DNA from: Gautieria morchelliformis | Lineage: Eukaryota; Basidiomycota; Agaricomycetes; Gomphales; Gomphaceae | Reading direction: 5' to 3' | Length of the DNA: 64,000 nt | Assembly: GCA_015179125.1 (NCBI GenBank) | Contig: WHVA01000205.1 | Coordinates: 118,544 to 182,543 of the forward strand | Part shown: positions 23,310 through 33,926 of the stretch, one piece after another | Numbering within the stretch: the stretch's first letter is position 1 | How the letters are laid out: each line of letters opens with the position of its first letter | Made by a program: the position numbers and the translations under genes | Notes under the pieces: model-generated | Databases searched by the model: none | What the model was told of the DNA's origin: nothing | The model's input: only the letters and a program-made list of their open reading frames with translations

Positions 23310-24581
23310 TGTCATGACACGTTTATTTCCCATACTCAGATGCTCAGTCTTCCTATTTTCTCACTCCACCTTCGTGTTCGTTCCGATCGCCATTGCCATG
23401 TTCGGCAACCAATTCTCGCTGTTCGCGCCAATTACCATAGCCACGCCGTCAAATGCACGATCGATGTCTTTGGACTGACTCGGCAGTCATCGCTGGGTCT
23501 ACCACCTCCTCTGTGCAACCCTCTTCCGATGGCGTTCTGGTAATTGGATTGTCATGACCTGTGTATTTCCTGCACCTTGTTATCCCCATTTCCCCTTTCG
23601 CTACTCCTCCTCCGTGTTCGCTCGTCATCGCCCTCCACCTCGACCACTCCTGCCCTATGTCATCTCCGCTGGCCCTTCCTCGCATTTTGCCGAACGACCA
23701 TTCACTGCTCGCATCATTCGCCAACAGGCACACCAGCAAACCACGATCGACATCCCGATCTGGCAGAATGGCTCGTCAGTAACTCCATCAGCTTCTCGAT
23801 CCAACCCCCTTTTGGTGTTCATATGAGCAGGGTGCATTCGCGGGACGTCCTACCCGTGGGTCGTGTGGGATCAACCCAGTAGATGAAGAACCCGTGCAGG
23901 GCAGGGTATATGCGGGCCCCAAGACATGATTTTGTACATAGGTGTCTTCGCCACCTTCACCCTCCGTCGTTTCATGTTCTCCCTCTTCTCTCATTCTATT
24001 GTATGTTTATTTCATCTATGTTGTATCATGACTGTGCACCCCTATCCAACCCTGACTCACAACGGCCTCTTTCCTATTCGCTGATACCTTATGAGCATTC
24101 AATATAAGTAATTTACATTTGCATGTATATTCCAGTTCAATTATCATATGTCGTTCATCTTGTGCAAATTTGACCTCACTGTGGTCATCATCTTAAGCCT
24201 TCTCTTGGAGATTTCCATCTTCGACTAGCAGAGGACTTAGGCATCACTGGTGAGTTCTTATACTTCATCTTTGTTACCTTAGCCTTCGAACCATTTTCCG
24301 TGCTGTTGGTTAAGGGCTCCGAAGGACCACCTTCGCCGGCGATGGGATTGTCGAGACTTAGACAGCCCTTCCGCGAGACCTTGCACATTACATCATCAAG
24401 TGCCACGGGCTATTTCGCTACGACTGTAGATAGGGTGAGCCCCGTTCGGGCAACCCTCTTACCTTGTGAACATTCATTGGTTCACCTATTCGCCGAATGG
24501 CATACTTATTCGCACAAGTTATTCGGGCATTCGCTGTGTTCACTAATACACGATATTAACGCCTGAAAACCAATCTTGACA
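23310..24581 (-). mobile_element. LTR family A, copy 2, with a partly duplicated end (target duplication GGGAG)
   Basis: A complete LTR (23550-24581, 1032 bp) is directly preceded by a 240-bp second copy of the same LTR end (23310-23549), starting with its own TGTCATGAC. The single pair of GGGAG repeats (23305-23309 and 24582-24586) flanks the composite, so the unit was probably inserted, or later expanded, as one piece. It interrupts the minus-strand gene at 20780-25864. Confidence 0.85.
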
Positions 24582-24780
24582 GGGAGTTCGGTGAGTTCAC
24601 TGAGATATCGAGTGATTTCATTTGGTGACTTTGTGGTTTTGATGCAACGAGAGGCTTCGCGGCCCCAATGATCGGCTGAGGGTGAGACGTAGCCCCGGGA
24701 GAGATTGCGGTGAGCAGTTGCGATGTTATGTATCGAGATTTCCACTAAGTCGGAACTGGAAAGGACAGCGGCTTCAACTT

Positions 24781-25454
24781 ATAGGTTGCGCCCCCAATGA
24801 ACTATCGTCCTAAGTATTTTGGAACTGAGTCGGAAGTCGGAAAGTACTGAACCAAAGGTTTGGTCGGAACTTGTGTCGGAACTGAGGCGGAAGGCGGAAA
24901 GGCGGAGAGACTGAGATCTTGCTAGACTCGCTGTGCTAAGAACAGGAGATGGAGCGAAGGAAATCAAGTATTGAAGGTGATTATCTGATTGCAGATTAAC
25001 AGACATACATGAGGGGGTTTTTATACAAAGCACAGAACAACAAGTAATGGTATGGTACTAAGCAAATTCCGGGGGAAGCGGAAGTCGAGTACAATGTGTG
25101 GGAACTAACTATTGGGAACAATGGGACTACAAGGGGAGTTCAGGGTAAGGTAGAACAATGGCAAAGAACAAGGGGTCGGGAAAACATATCTGACAACGAA
25201 CTACAAGGGTGACCGGATATATGGTCTTGATGAACTGTGAGGTGGGTCCGGTGGGTCCGAGTAATAGAGTCGAAAGAACAAGGGAAATATACAAGGGGTG
25301 GAATGTCGGAAATGTCGGAGGGGCGGAATGTGTTGCGGAACTGATGGTCGGAAGTCGGAAATGAACGGTCGTAACATGCGAGTATAATGTTCTGTAATGA
25401 TATTAGCATATGGAGATCAGCCTACAAGAACATAAAAGACTTCATAAGTTTGTT
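24781..25454. mobile_element. Unclassified 674-bp insertion with 8-bp direct repeats TTCAACTT
   Basis: TTCAACTT occurs at 24773-24780 and 25455-25462. Removing the segment plus one repeat joins the minus-strand host frame as ESLEVEAAVLSS without a break. No matching inverted termini are seen. The inside is rich in GTCGGAA units as in LTR family B, and the minus strand has a TATAAAAA box near 25020. An LTR with degenerate ends or an 8-bp-duplicating (hAT-like) DNA element are both possible. Confidence 0.6.
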
Positions 25455-25864
25455 TTCAACTTCTAAGCTCTCAATGTGCTTCAATGCCTTGATATATGCA
25501 GGATGACAACATTCTCCTGGAAATTCCTGTGCTATATAGGTGCTGTTATCTGTGTTTTGAAATCTGGATGACGAGGGGTTGTGCTGGAAAAAGAAAATGG
25601 CAAAATTAGGTGGCATATACAAGACTTGATGAAATGCGATGGACGTACTGAGGCTTTGGCAACGTTGTTCATCCTGGGATATGACATCACTACATTGTGC
25701 TGGCTTGTTCCTGGCTGTGAGTGATGGCTAGTGGTATCGTGATAACTGTATCCACTCTCACCCTGCGGAGCAAGAGCGGGTATGGTAGAGGATTGCTGGG
25801 ACTGCGAGGCGAACTGAGAGAAATGGTCAATATCAAGTGTGAAAGAATCACGGAGCGAGTCCAT

Positions 25865-27640
25865 GATGTAGGATCGTCCCTCGTGGAGATGGTAGTGGTA
25901 AGAGCAAAGGTCTTGTCACACTCATTTGGACCTAATGGTGGTCCTGATCATTTCAATAACTACCACCACCATGACCGCAAAGAGTCCTACAAGGTGCATT
26001 ATATTTCAATCAGACTGAAATCATCCAACTAATTTTATTCCATTGTAGAAATGGGCTATTGACGTAGTTAAATATGTATTCTATGAAACCTCCAGACGAA
26101 ACTAGGTCATCTTAGGTCCACCAAAGATCCCTTTGCTGACTCAGATGAAGAATGCGAGTGTTATCAAAAGAAAGAACGTGAGGGTGAGGAGTTATGTAAA
26201 TCAACATCATGGACATGGGATTTATGGGTCAGTGAGCTCGACTGTGAATTCAGAAGAATTGATGAACTATCGGCGCGCTGGGAGAGAGAGTTGGCGCGAT
26301 GGAGGAGGCGTCAGAAAATACTCAAAGCCTGACTTGTCAAATAGATTACCTGTGATCTGAGACATATGACTCCATGGTAATCCCACCTTAGAAGATTGTA
26401 CCACCTCTCCTGAGGAAGCCCCAGCGCGTCTTGAGCTCAAGGAGGTACGATTGCGGGACGGATGTTCCCCATGTGAGAAGGCTCAAGGACGCGCCCTTGA
26501 AAGCTGGATCTTTGGTAGTGGCATTGGACGACGTGGCAAATCAGTCGTCACGTTACTGGCGTGCAACTGCTCTTCCCTCTCAGTTAGGCCATCTTCTGTG
26601 CTGTTGCGAACACCTATGGGGTCCATGTGTCCCCCAGTGGGCCAACGATAGGCGGGGTCCATGGGATGCAGCGTGTGATATAAAGTGACACGCGCACGGG
26701 TTGGCAGTGGCTTGCATCTCAGCATCACCGCTTTTATACTTACTGGTGGTAGCAGTAGGAGCCATCAATGGGTCGCATTTGTACTCCCGTATGCGCTGCA
26801 ATTGAGCTGGCCTTCGCAGCTCATATACTTACTGTATGTAGCAAAGTCCACCGTGCCTCTGTAGTGCCACATCCCGCACTCACTATGGAAGAGTCTATCA
26901 TCAGTGCAGACAGGGATAACATGTACGAATAGCTACCGGCTTATAACCATTGTGCACAGCCAATCACATGCTGTCTTTCTGCCTTTTTTTGCACCCCTTG
27001 GATCGCAGTCCCAGCTCTGCATACGCTCATACCCCACGCTCACCCACCATGCTCTCGCTCTCCCCAACCAATCAGCTCCCACATACGCCTGAGCCCAGCG
27101 GGGCCACGCACATCCTGCTGCTCGATTGCCATGCACACGGCCTCCGCGAGATGGTCGACGTGAATCGGGGAGAGCTCGAGGGTCGTCGCGAGAGTGTGTA
27201 GGGCAGAGGGGAGAGGAGTATTTGTGTGGGACGGAGCTGGAGAGGGAGATCGCAGGTCGGGGCTCTGAGTGCGAGCGAGCGTGTGGAGGACGCAGCTGGG
27301 CATGAGGAGGAGGGATGGTGCGTGTGAGTGGAGGGTTGCCGAGAGGGACGCAAGCGCAGCGATGGGGGTTGTAAGCAGGCGGAGATGCGGGTGGTAGATG
27401 AAGCCTGAACAAGGGGGAGTGCATCAGTAGTGAGGACGGGGTAGTGAGTGGTGAGTTGAGCGGTGAACAAAGCAGTCAGCAGTGTCGTGTCAGAGAGCAT
27501 CCTCTGCGCTGCATTTATATAATGGTGATTCGTTGTCGTGTGTGAGATCGAAAAGAAGCGCATGAGGGGACGACCCTTCAAGGGGAGTCACCAGGCACTA
27601 AACAACAGTAAGTTGTTGTGAAAACTTACAAATGGCGACC
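25865..27640. other. Non-coding interval within the island
   Basis: Open frames occur, the longest on the minus strand at 27072-27581 and 26933-27424, but their composition is low in complexity (His/Pro/Ser/Thr-rich) and no family resemblance is seen. The 24781-25454 host gene starts just to the left, so part of this should be its promoter. Confidence 0.4.
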
Positions 27641-27654
27641 ACTAACCAATTGGT

Positions 27655-27795
27655 TTAGAGACATGCGCAGCATCTGGGCAACCCAGCTGCACAATGAAGG
27701 TATTCTTGACCAGGCCTATAGCACGAGTGTCGATGGCTATCTCATTTTCGGTGCAAACAAAAGCGGGGAGTTTTTCGGGTACATGAGGTGCACCC
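27655..27795 (+). pseudogene. YTH-domain fragment
   Basis: The reading DMRSIWATQLHNEGILDQAY, then LIFGANKSGEFFGYM, matches the front of the YTH m6A-RNA-binding domain, including the Trp of the SIWATQ motif and the NKSGEFFGY strand. Only about 45 residues are present. Neither the upstream part nor the remaining domain with its second aromatic-cage residues follows, so this is a fragment. The next frame to the right runs into unrelated sequence. Confidence 0.65.
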
Positions 27796-27929
27796 ATGTC
27801 CATCTCAGTACTTTCCACTGGTCGACTCATATGTTCTATGTGGCAGAATGGCTAGTGCCGTCTTCCACAGCGATCACGTGACCACGTCTCGTGGGTAGCG
27901 CGGTCTAGCGCTAAGTACTCCCAGCAGCG

Positions 27930-28428
27930 CACACAGAGGCTCTAGCCCTCCAGCAATGATTGTGCCTGTTCCAACCTCGGTATTGGCCAGGTGAGCCCAG
28001 TTGTTATTCCCACTGTCCCTGGTAAGTTGACTTTCTTTTGCTTGACAATTTGTTTGGGCACCATCGATGAGGACTGCTCGAACACGTACACTGTGGTCCC
28101 CAACGACACGTGTTCCACCGTTATGAACATGGCTGGTACCAACGCTACCATTCTCTATGCGAATCTCCCGCAAATCAACTCTGATTGCACCAACATCTGC
28201 ATTGGAGAGGTAAGGGCTGTGCCGCTTGATCCCAACAAACACCTGTTTAACCCGTGTTTGATAGGTGCTCTGCACACTCAACGAATTCCATGTACCCCCT
28301 GCCCCGGCTAACAAGCCAACATCCCCTGTCGTCCCCTCGCCAGGCACGGCCACTGCAGCCCCTGCTCCTACGCAGACTCCTGCGGACCTCCCTTGGTGCG
28401 ACGACCCCAATGAGGATGGTGAATGAGC
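27930..28428 (+). pseudogene. LysM-domain protein fragment
   Basis: The end of one LysM repeat (NDCACSNLGIGQ, about 27954-27990) is followed, after a gap with no good acceptor site, by a complete second repeat: CSNTYTVVPNDTCSTVMNMA, TNATILYANLPQINSDC, and NICIGEV joined to LCTLNEFHVP over an intron at 28211-28265. A Pro/Ala/Thr tail follows and ends in DDPNEDGE with TGA near 28426. Secreted LysM proteins bind chitin or related glycans. No signal peptide or start is present upstream (a TAG lies just before), so it is 5'-truncated. The overlapping minus-strand open frame 27874-28431 is its shadow. Confidence 0.7.
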
Positions 28429-28856
28429 CAACCTAGTGTATGTGACCCGGTTTTTGATATTCTCTAGAGCGGTCTCAGTGTCAAGCTCACTGCGCCGCTG
28501 TCCATGTGGGGATGAAATGATAACTTAACATAAGAAAAGGGAAGGGGTAAAGGGGCTACATCAATCAGTATGCCTGAACTTCAATCGCCATGTCCCTCCT
28601 CTCCATGGCTGTTACCTGGCTGTGACATTGTCTGCACATGGGGCACCAGAGATGCCCCTTCCGTGTCCACCATGCAAAGCATGGAGAGTGGGATGGTGGA
28701 GACGATATGGTTACAACTTACATAGTCATTCATTTTTTTCCAATGCGGAGGATGTACCTAGAGGTTGCTGTGATGCTGTGGTTAATGCATTCGCGAGTGG
28801 CTAAGTTCACTGATATGTTGATTCATATCTGTTGAAAGATTTGAAATACATTTGTT

Positions 28857-30409
28857 TCATTGATCTATATCTACTTCAGGGTGTGCCAATTCGAGACCCA
28901 TTTGCTCCCAAATGAAGAAACACTTGTCTGTCTTATCTGGTCTAACATGGTACGCATGGGGTATCACTGCGACGACGGATAATATCGACTTCGCATCGAC
29001 CAGTTGTAGTCCGTCAGTGTCATCGAGTTCCATTACAGAATAGACAGTACATTGGGACTCTTCGTAAAGAATGGGGTCCAGGCATGAAAACAGTCGCACA
29101 ACGGCCAATATCTGTGTTTTCTCAGCAATTCGAACAGGGAAGTAGAATTGTACCTCTGTGAATTCATCGGTCCCATCCAGATGCAGCTAGGACACATGGT
29201 CTGGATGAGATATTGCAGTCTCAAGAGTGTTTGACTGTGCACTCACCTTCACACACCGTGCGCGCTGTAGCTCATCAATCGTCTTGCATTCTTCCTTCCA
29301 TAGTGAATGGGCAATTTGACCATTAGGCAACCACAGGCGAGCCCAGCGTGTTATAGTTACATGCCAATTTGGAGCAGGATTGTTGCCCAGCTTCTGCTCC
29401 TTGTTTAATATATACCTCGATACCAAGCCTCCAATAACTCCCTCCAGTTGGCGAGGTCTCCAATCGCGTGCCCTCAACAGGGCATACCTGTCTCCTAGCT
29501 CCATTGATGGCACATTGGAATTTTGGTTGTCGGGACTCAAGCTTGGGACCATGGCGAAGAGTGCATTCAGCTGAGCCCGCTGCACCGCACGCTGAGATAG
29601 GTTGTGATAAGGGTTTGACGGCTGTTTCAGTTCTTGACCCATAATCCCAATGGTGCGTTCGATTGTCCAGGTCGAGTAGATCGTTGGAGGGCCGAGACGT
29701 GGCACTTCTAATCCGAAATGCAGTAGCGCATGGATGCAGGGTCGTACAAAATGTAGCTGGTCTACACGTCGTTGCACATAAAGAATCTCATACTGCAGGT
29801 GAAATTCATCCAGACACTGTTGTGCTACTAGAAGTTGTGCCAACGGTATTGTGCGTTGATGAATCATGCGAACTGCGCGCACCAATTTGCAAAAATTCTG
29901 CCAATATTTCCTGGGGAGTATTCTGTACAAGAGGGCAGGGGCGAGACCATACAAATAGCCTTGCCATTCTTTTGCTTTGTAATTGCTGTTCATCTTGAGA
30001 GCGATATTACGTGGTGGGCGATCAAAGGAGCCAGGGAGATAGGGCCTGCAATCAGCTACGGACTGCCCGTGTGCCTCCCAGACCTTCGTCTTCAAGACAG
30101 CCCAGTCCCACATCTTAACATCGTCAGTACTTTCTCGTTGAAATTTTCCCTGCCACAATTGAATGAGTAACGGTCCCAGATTGAGTGTGGGAACATGCAT
30201 GGAATTGCCTGCAAATGTAGAAGTGATCGTGAGTTGACGCCGGGGCGATAAACCACTAATGAGAGAGGGCCTTGAGATACCAGAAAGCCTTCATCGGGTT
30301 TTGTAATTTGTTGGCCCGGGAGAATGCATAAGATACTTAAGCTTCTGCTGGTAATCTTCCTCACGTGGGCCGGTAATATTACTAATGTTCACATCTTCAT
30401 GGTCGCAGC
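28857..30409 (-). pseudogene. Tnp2-type transposase, C-terminal part
   Basis: Minus-strand continuation of the Tnp2 (Transposase_21, CACTA-like) gene whose first part is at 32881-33388. Readings include LTITSTFAGNSMHVPTLN, WDWAVLKTKVWEAHG, LPGSFDRPPRNIALKMNS, YWQNFCKLVRAVRMIHQR, RPCIHALLHF and WTIERTIGIMGQELKQPSNP. The tail is IQFYFPVR, DAKSILSVVAVIPH and FIWEQMGLELAHP, the usual end of these mushroom transposases as I recall them. An in-frame TGA (30291-30293) sits where CGA is expected. The part directly adjoins the LTR at 30410 through the target duplication GCTGC. Confidence 0.75.
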
Positions 30410-30777
30410 TGTGAGGGCAACACTAATGACGAAGCCACAACCTAAAGATACTCAAGGAGATAGTGGCCGATACAAGGACAATAACCAACTGTGAGTGGGT
30501 ATCCTCAGTTTATAAGTCTACCAGCGATAGATACATGGGGACTTGCCTGTGTAGTGGGTATCCTCAGAGATCAAGCTGAGGAAACGCCACCACACTGGCT
30601 ACAGTCTTATAGTGCTGGCAAGGTTTATATAATAGGGGAGGCGGAAACTTGTAGAAGGTTGTGGAAACTCGTGGAAGATGACAGAAACTCGTAGAAGGTT
30701 ATGGAAACTGACGGAAGGTGACGGAAACTCATGGAAGGAAATAGAAACTTGTGGAAGGAAACACGTGAACCCTGACA
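30410..30777 (-). mobile_element. Ty3/Gypsy element G1, 3' LTR
   Basis: 368 bp, read on the minus strand from TGTCAGGGTTCACG to GTTGCCCTCACA. It pairs with the 5' LTR at 33389-33866, now in the opposite orientation. It is followed on the minus strand by GCTGC (30405-30409), the partner of the GCTGC at 33384-33388. It holds only a few units of the minisatellite expanded in the other LTR. Confidence 0.88.
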
Positions 30778-30823
30778 TCACCCCCCTCTCAATGCTTGTC
30801 GTCCCGACAAGCACAGCTGCCAC

Positions 30824-31385
30824 CTAGCCCCCAACATCCACCGAGACATCGTTTCCAAGTATGCCACAGGCGGGACCACCATCTCTCCTGGCCCTTCCCC
30901 TCCTGGTAGCGCAGGTCAATGATGAGCTCAGGGGGATTGGGGTCCATGGGCAAGTGCGGCACTCGGAACCTTGCTCGACGTAGTCACTCTCCTGCCATGT
31001 TATGGAAATGCCGCCCCACCCAGCCTTCGAAAGTGTAGGGGGTTCCACAAGGGGGGGTGCCATCGTTGAGGAAGACAGGGTCGCCGACGTAGTACGTGTT
31101 CTCTCATCTGTGTCGGGGTCTGAGGAATGCGAGTGCAGGGCGAGTGGGTGCCTGACTCTTTGCTGGTGTGAGGTCCTCAGAGCTGACGGACCACTTTGAA
31201 GACCATGTGACGTCGAGATCATGGGAGTCAAGCATCCTTTGTAGCTTGGCTTCACTGGCTGCTCTGGATGACGAGAAGCTGGAGAAGTGCAGGAGGGTGG
31301 GATCGACACGTGACATGTTTGGCAGGTCAGAGAGGTTTTGGGTGAAGCTGGGGAGGGCAACAAGCTCAATGGTGGGTGAGGACAT
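30824..31385 (-). pseudogene. Short ORFs between the G1 chromodomain and its 3' LTR
   Basis: Minus-strand frames 31104-31385 and 30824-31369 lie between the pol end and the LTR. They read MSSPTIELVALPSFTQNLSD and a Trp-containing segment WGGISITWQESDYVEQGSEC. No family is recognised. They may be the frameshifted remains of a small accessory ORF, comparable in position to that of element G2. Confidence 0.35.
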
Positions 31386-31491
31386 GGTTGATGGATGTGG
31401 TGGGGTCGATGCAGTGGAAGTGAGCGGTCACAGGTGGAGAGGGGATATATAGCTTATCGGAATGAATTGGTTAGGCGGAGGCCGATATCGC

Positions 31492-32880
31492 TTATCTTTG
31501 GGGTTCTGGACCCTTGACATTATGAGTAGAAGCCCTGCCTGCTGTCCAGTCGAAGAGAGTTTGCCTGGAAGGTTCTGTGAAGTTCTGAAATCTCTGGAAG
31601 GGGAGGGACATGTATGTGGCTGCTGAGATACGCTGAGGTGCCTCTGGGTTCTGCGTGTGAAATTCCTTAACGAGTCGCTTTGCCCCAGAGACATCTTTTG
31701 CCGGTAGCCAGAGATCGTCAGCAGCTCCATAGCCCTTCCAGTGCACGAGATACTCCAACCTTCCACGGAACATCCTGCTGTCTAGAATCCTTTCAACTTC
31801 ATATTCTTCGGCTCCATCCCGTATGACAGGGGGGGGTGGTGGAGGGGCATGACGTTCAAGAATTGGGTCATCTTCATATGGCCGAAGCAGGACAACAGAT
31901 AACACTGGATGTGTGCGACCAAAGGATGCAGGAAGATTTAGACCATAGGCATTTTGTGAGACCACCTTATTAACAGTGTAGGGGCCTAGCCACTTGTGGT
32001 CTAGCTTCTTCATTGGGCGAGTGGTTGTGATGTTTTGTGCATTGAGCCAGACCTTGTCACCAAGCTTATAAACTGGGGCTGCTTTATGGTGCACGTCATA
32101 GAAGCGTGCCATGTCCTCTGCTGCCTTGGACAGGGCTGAACGAGCTTCTCTTGTGGCCGCTTCCATCCACGTTGTGAACTCATCCAGGGCCTCAAGTCGA
32201 GTTTCCCAGACTGGTTCCAGTGCCAGCCTTGGATGTTGGCCACTGTCCAACATGAAGGGTGTAGTCTGGGTTGAGGCATGGATTCGGTTGTTATAGGCAA
32301 ACTTGGCCAAGGATATCCATTCGAACCAATCATCCTGACGCTGGTTGATGAATAGTCGAAGGTATTGCTCAATCTCCTGATTAACCCTTTCAGTCTGTCC
32401 ATCAGTTTGGGGGTGATAAGCAGTAGAAGCAGCGACTTTGACACCAAGAAGTTTGTTCAGTTCATGCATGAACTGGGAGATGAACTGTGTGCCTCAATCA
32501 CTGATGATTTCTTCAGGGAGCCTATGAAGTTTCCAAACATGATCATGGAAGAGGCGGGCGACTCCCACCGAAGTTACATCTGAAGTGGTGGGAATGACAT
32601 GTGCACGCTTTGAGAGGCGATCGACGACAACAAGGAGACATCATAGCCATGACTGGTAGGCAGTTCTACGATCAAGTCAACAGACATAACCTGCCATCTA
32701 TGGTCTGGGATACGGTTTGGTAGAAGCTTGCCAATGGGAGAAGCAGGGAAGGTTTTTGTCCGGTTGCACAGGTCACAGGCCTTCACGTATTTTGCGATGT
32801 AATGTCCCATCCCAGGCCACCAGTAACTCCGAGCAACTAGCATGGAAAGGATTATCTTGATGCTTGCTGACGTGGGGACA
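31492..32880 (-). pseudogene. Ty3/Gypsy element G1, integrase and chromodomain
   Basis: The minus strand encodes the integrase zinc-binding region (ARSYWWPGMGHYIAKYVKAC, CDLCNRT) and the start of the core (VMSVDLIVELP). After a frame change come STAYHPQTDGQTERVNQEIE with the catalytic Glu, YNNRIHASTQTTPF, the GPY/F-like KWLGPYTVNKV, and a chromodomain (YEVERILDSRM, LEYLVHWKGYG, DLWLPAKDV). The core is missing part of its middle around the second Asp. RT, RNase H and protease are absent; the segment ends at about 32880 in an inversion junction. Decayed and non-autonomous. Confidence 0.85.
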
Positions 32881-33388
32881 TTGGCCCTTACGACACGGTG
32901 GTTATGTTTTCAATTGATGGTGCTCAACTCTATTGTTCCAAGGCTTCGGATTGTTGGATATACATATGGGTTATATTAAATCTCAACCCAAATATCCGGT
33001 ACACAAAAATACATGTGATCCCTGGCGGAAGCGTTCCAGGCCCTAACAATTTACAACACCCGGAGTCGTTTCTTTTCCTGGGTTTTCACCACATTGCAGC
33101 TGTTCAGAAAGAAGGTTTTCATATATGGGATGCTTCGGAAGACAAGGTACATGACTCAAACATCTTCTTAATAGGTGAGACTTTATTTAAGCAATAAATA
33201 TTGGTGATGCTATTTTATGGGCAGGCACAGCTGATGGACCAGGCAGTGTGCATTTCACAGGACTCGTCGGACACCATGGAGCCTTCCCTTGCCGCATTTT
33301 TTGTGGCCTCAAGGGTAGGCATAAACCGGGTGGCTCTCACTATTATCCCACCCTTCTAAAACCATTCCATTACGACATGGAGGGCTGC
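32881..33388 (+). pseudogene. Tnp2-type transposase, N-terminal part
   Basis: Plus-strand reading YDTVVMFSIDGAQLYCSKAS, DCWIYIWVILNLNPNIRYTK, HVIPGGSVPGPNN, LGFHHIAAVQKEGFHIWDAS, then an intron (33175-33224), then GTADGPGSVHFTGLVGHHG, CRIFCGLKGRHKPGGSHYYP and ending YDMEGC. This is the core of the Transposase_21/Tnp2 family. The last codons (GGC TGC) abut the LTR at 33389; keeping one GCTGC joins it in frame to CDHEDVNIS at 30409 and below on the minus strand. Confidence 0.82.
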
Positions 33389-33866
33389 TGTCAGGGTTCA
33401 CGCGTTTCCTTCCACAAGTTTCTATTTCCTTCCATGAGTTTCCATCACCTTCCGTCAGTTTCCATAACCTTCCGTCAGTTTCCATAACCTTCCGTCAGTT
33501 TCCATAACCTTCCGTCAGTTTCCATAACCTTCCGTCAGTTTCCATAACCTTCCGTCAGTTTCCATCACCTTCCGTAACCTTCTATGAGTTTCTATCATCT
33601 TCCACGAGTTTCCACAACCTTCTACAAGTTTCCGCCTCCCCTATTATGTAAACCTTGCCAGCACTATAAGACTGTAGCCAGTGTGGTGGCGTTTCCTCAG
33701 CTTGATCTCTGAGGATACCCACTACACAGGCAAGTCCCCATGTATCTATCGCTGGTAGACTTATAAACTGAGGATACCTCTACACAGTTGGGTATTGTCC
33801 TTGTATCGGCCACTATCTCCTTGAGTATCTTTAGGTTGTGGCTTTGTCATTAGTGTTGCCCTCACA
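33389..33866 (+). mobile_element. Ty3/Gypsy element G1, 5' LTR
   Basis: 478 bp from TGTCAGGGTTCACG to GTTGCCCTCACA, preceded by GCTGC (33384-33388). It is 110 bp longer than its partner because of the minisatellite at about 33448-33570. Confidence 0.88.
33448..33570 (+). repeat. 20-bp minisatellite inside the G1 5' LTR
   Basis: Unit CCTTCCGTCAGTTTCCATAA, five identical head-to-tail copies followed by variant ones. The same CTTCC(N)GAGTTTCC theme continues in degenerate form to 33640. Confidence 0.92.
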
Positions 33867-33926
33867 GAAGATCAAGCTCATAGGACGACCCCACACACTT
33901 TTCTTAACCAACCTTCATCTCAGCCT

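Larger units (their letters stand above)
20780..25864 (-). pseudogene. Agaricomycete protein of unknown function, split by four insertions
   Basis: Minus-strand gene from ATG 25864 (MDSLRDSFTLDIDHFSQFAS) to TAA 20780-20782, with one intron (25584-25648). Four insertions interrupt it: 24781-25454, 23310-24581, 21508-22504 and 20951-21440, each flanked by a target duplication. Keeping one duplication copy each time restores the frame at three sites; at the 23310 site the join is one C too long. There is one internal TGA (23024-23026). The core has YWTHEEWDSF, APKTW and YPDLHLCEGHWKLNLFAS. This Trp-rich layout recurs, to my recollection, in uncharacterised mushroom proteins. The middle is Ser/Thr/Pro-rich; the C-terminus ends IRGFCPYLFI. 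No function is known to me. I read it as a gene disabled recently. Confidence 0.65.

Noticed and set aside
27874-28431. A 185-codon minus-strand open frame
   Set aside because: It is antisense to the LysM fragment, whose conserved motif and intron identify the plus strand as the coding one.
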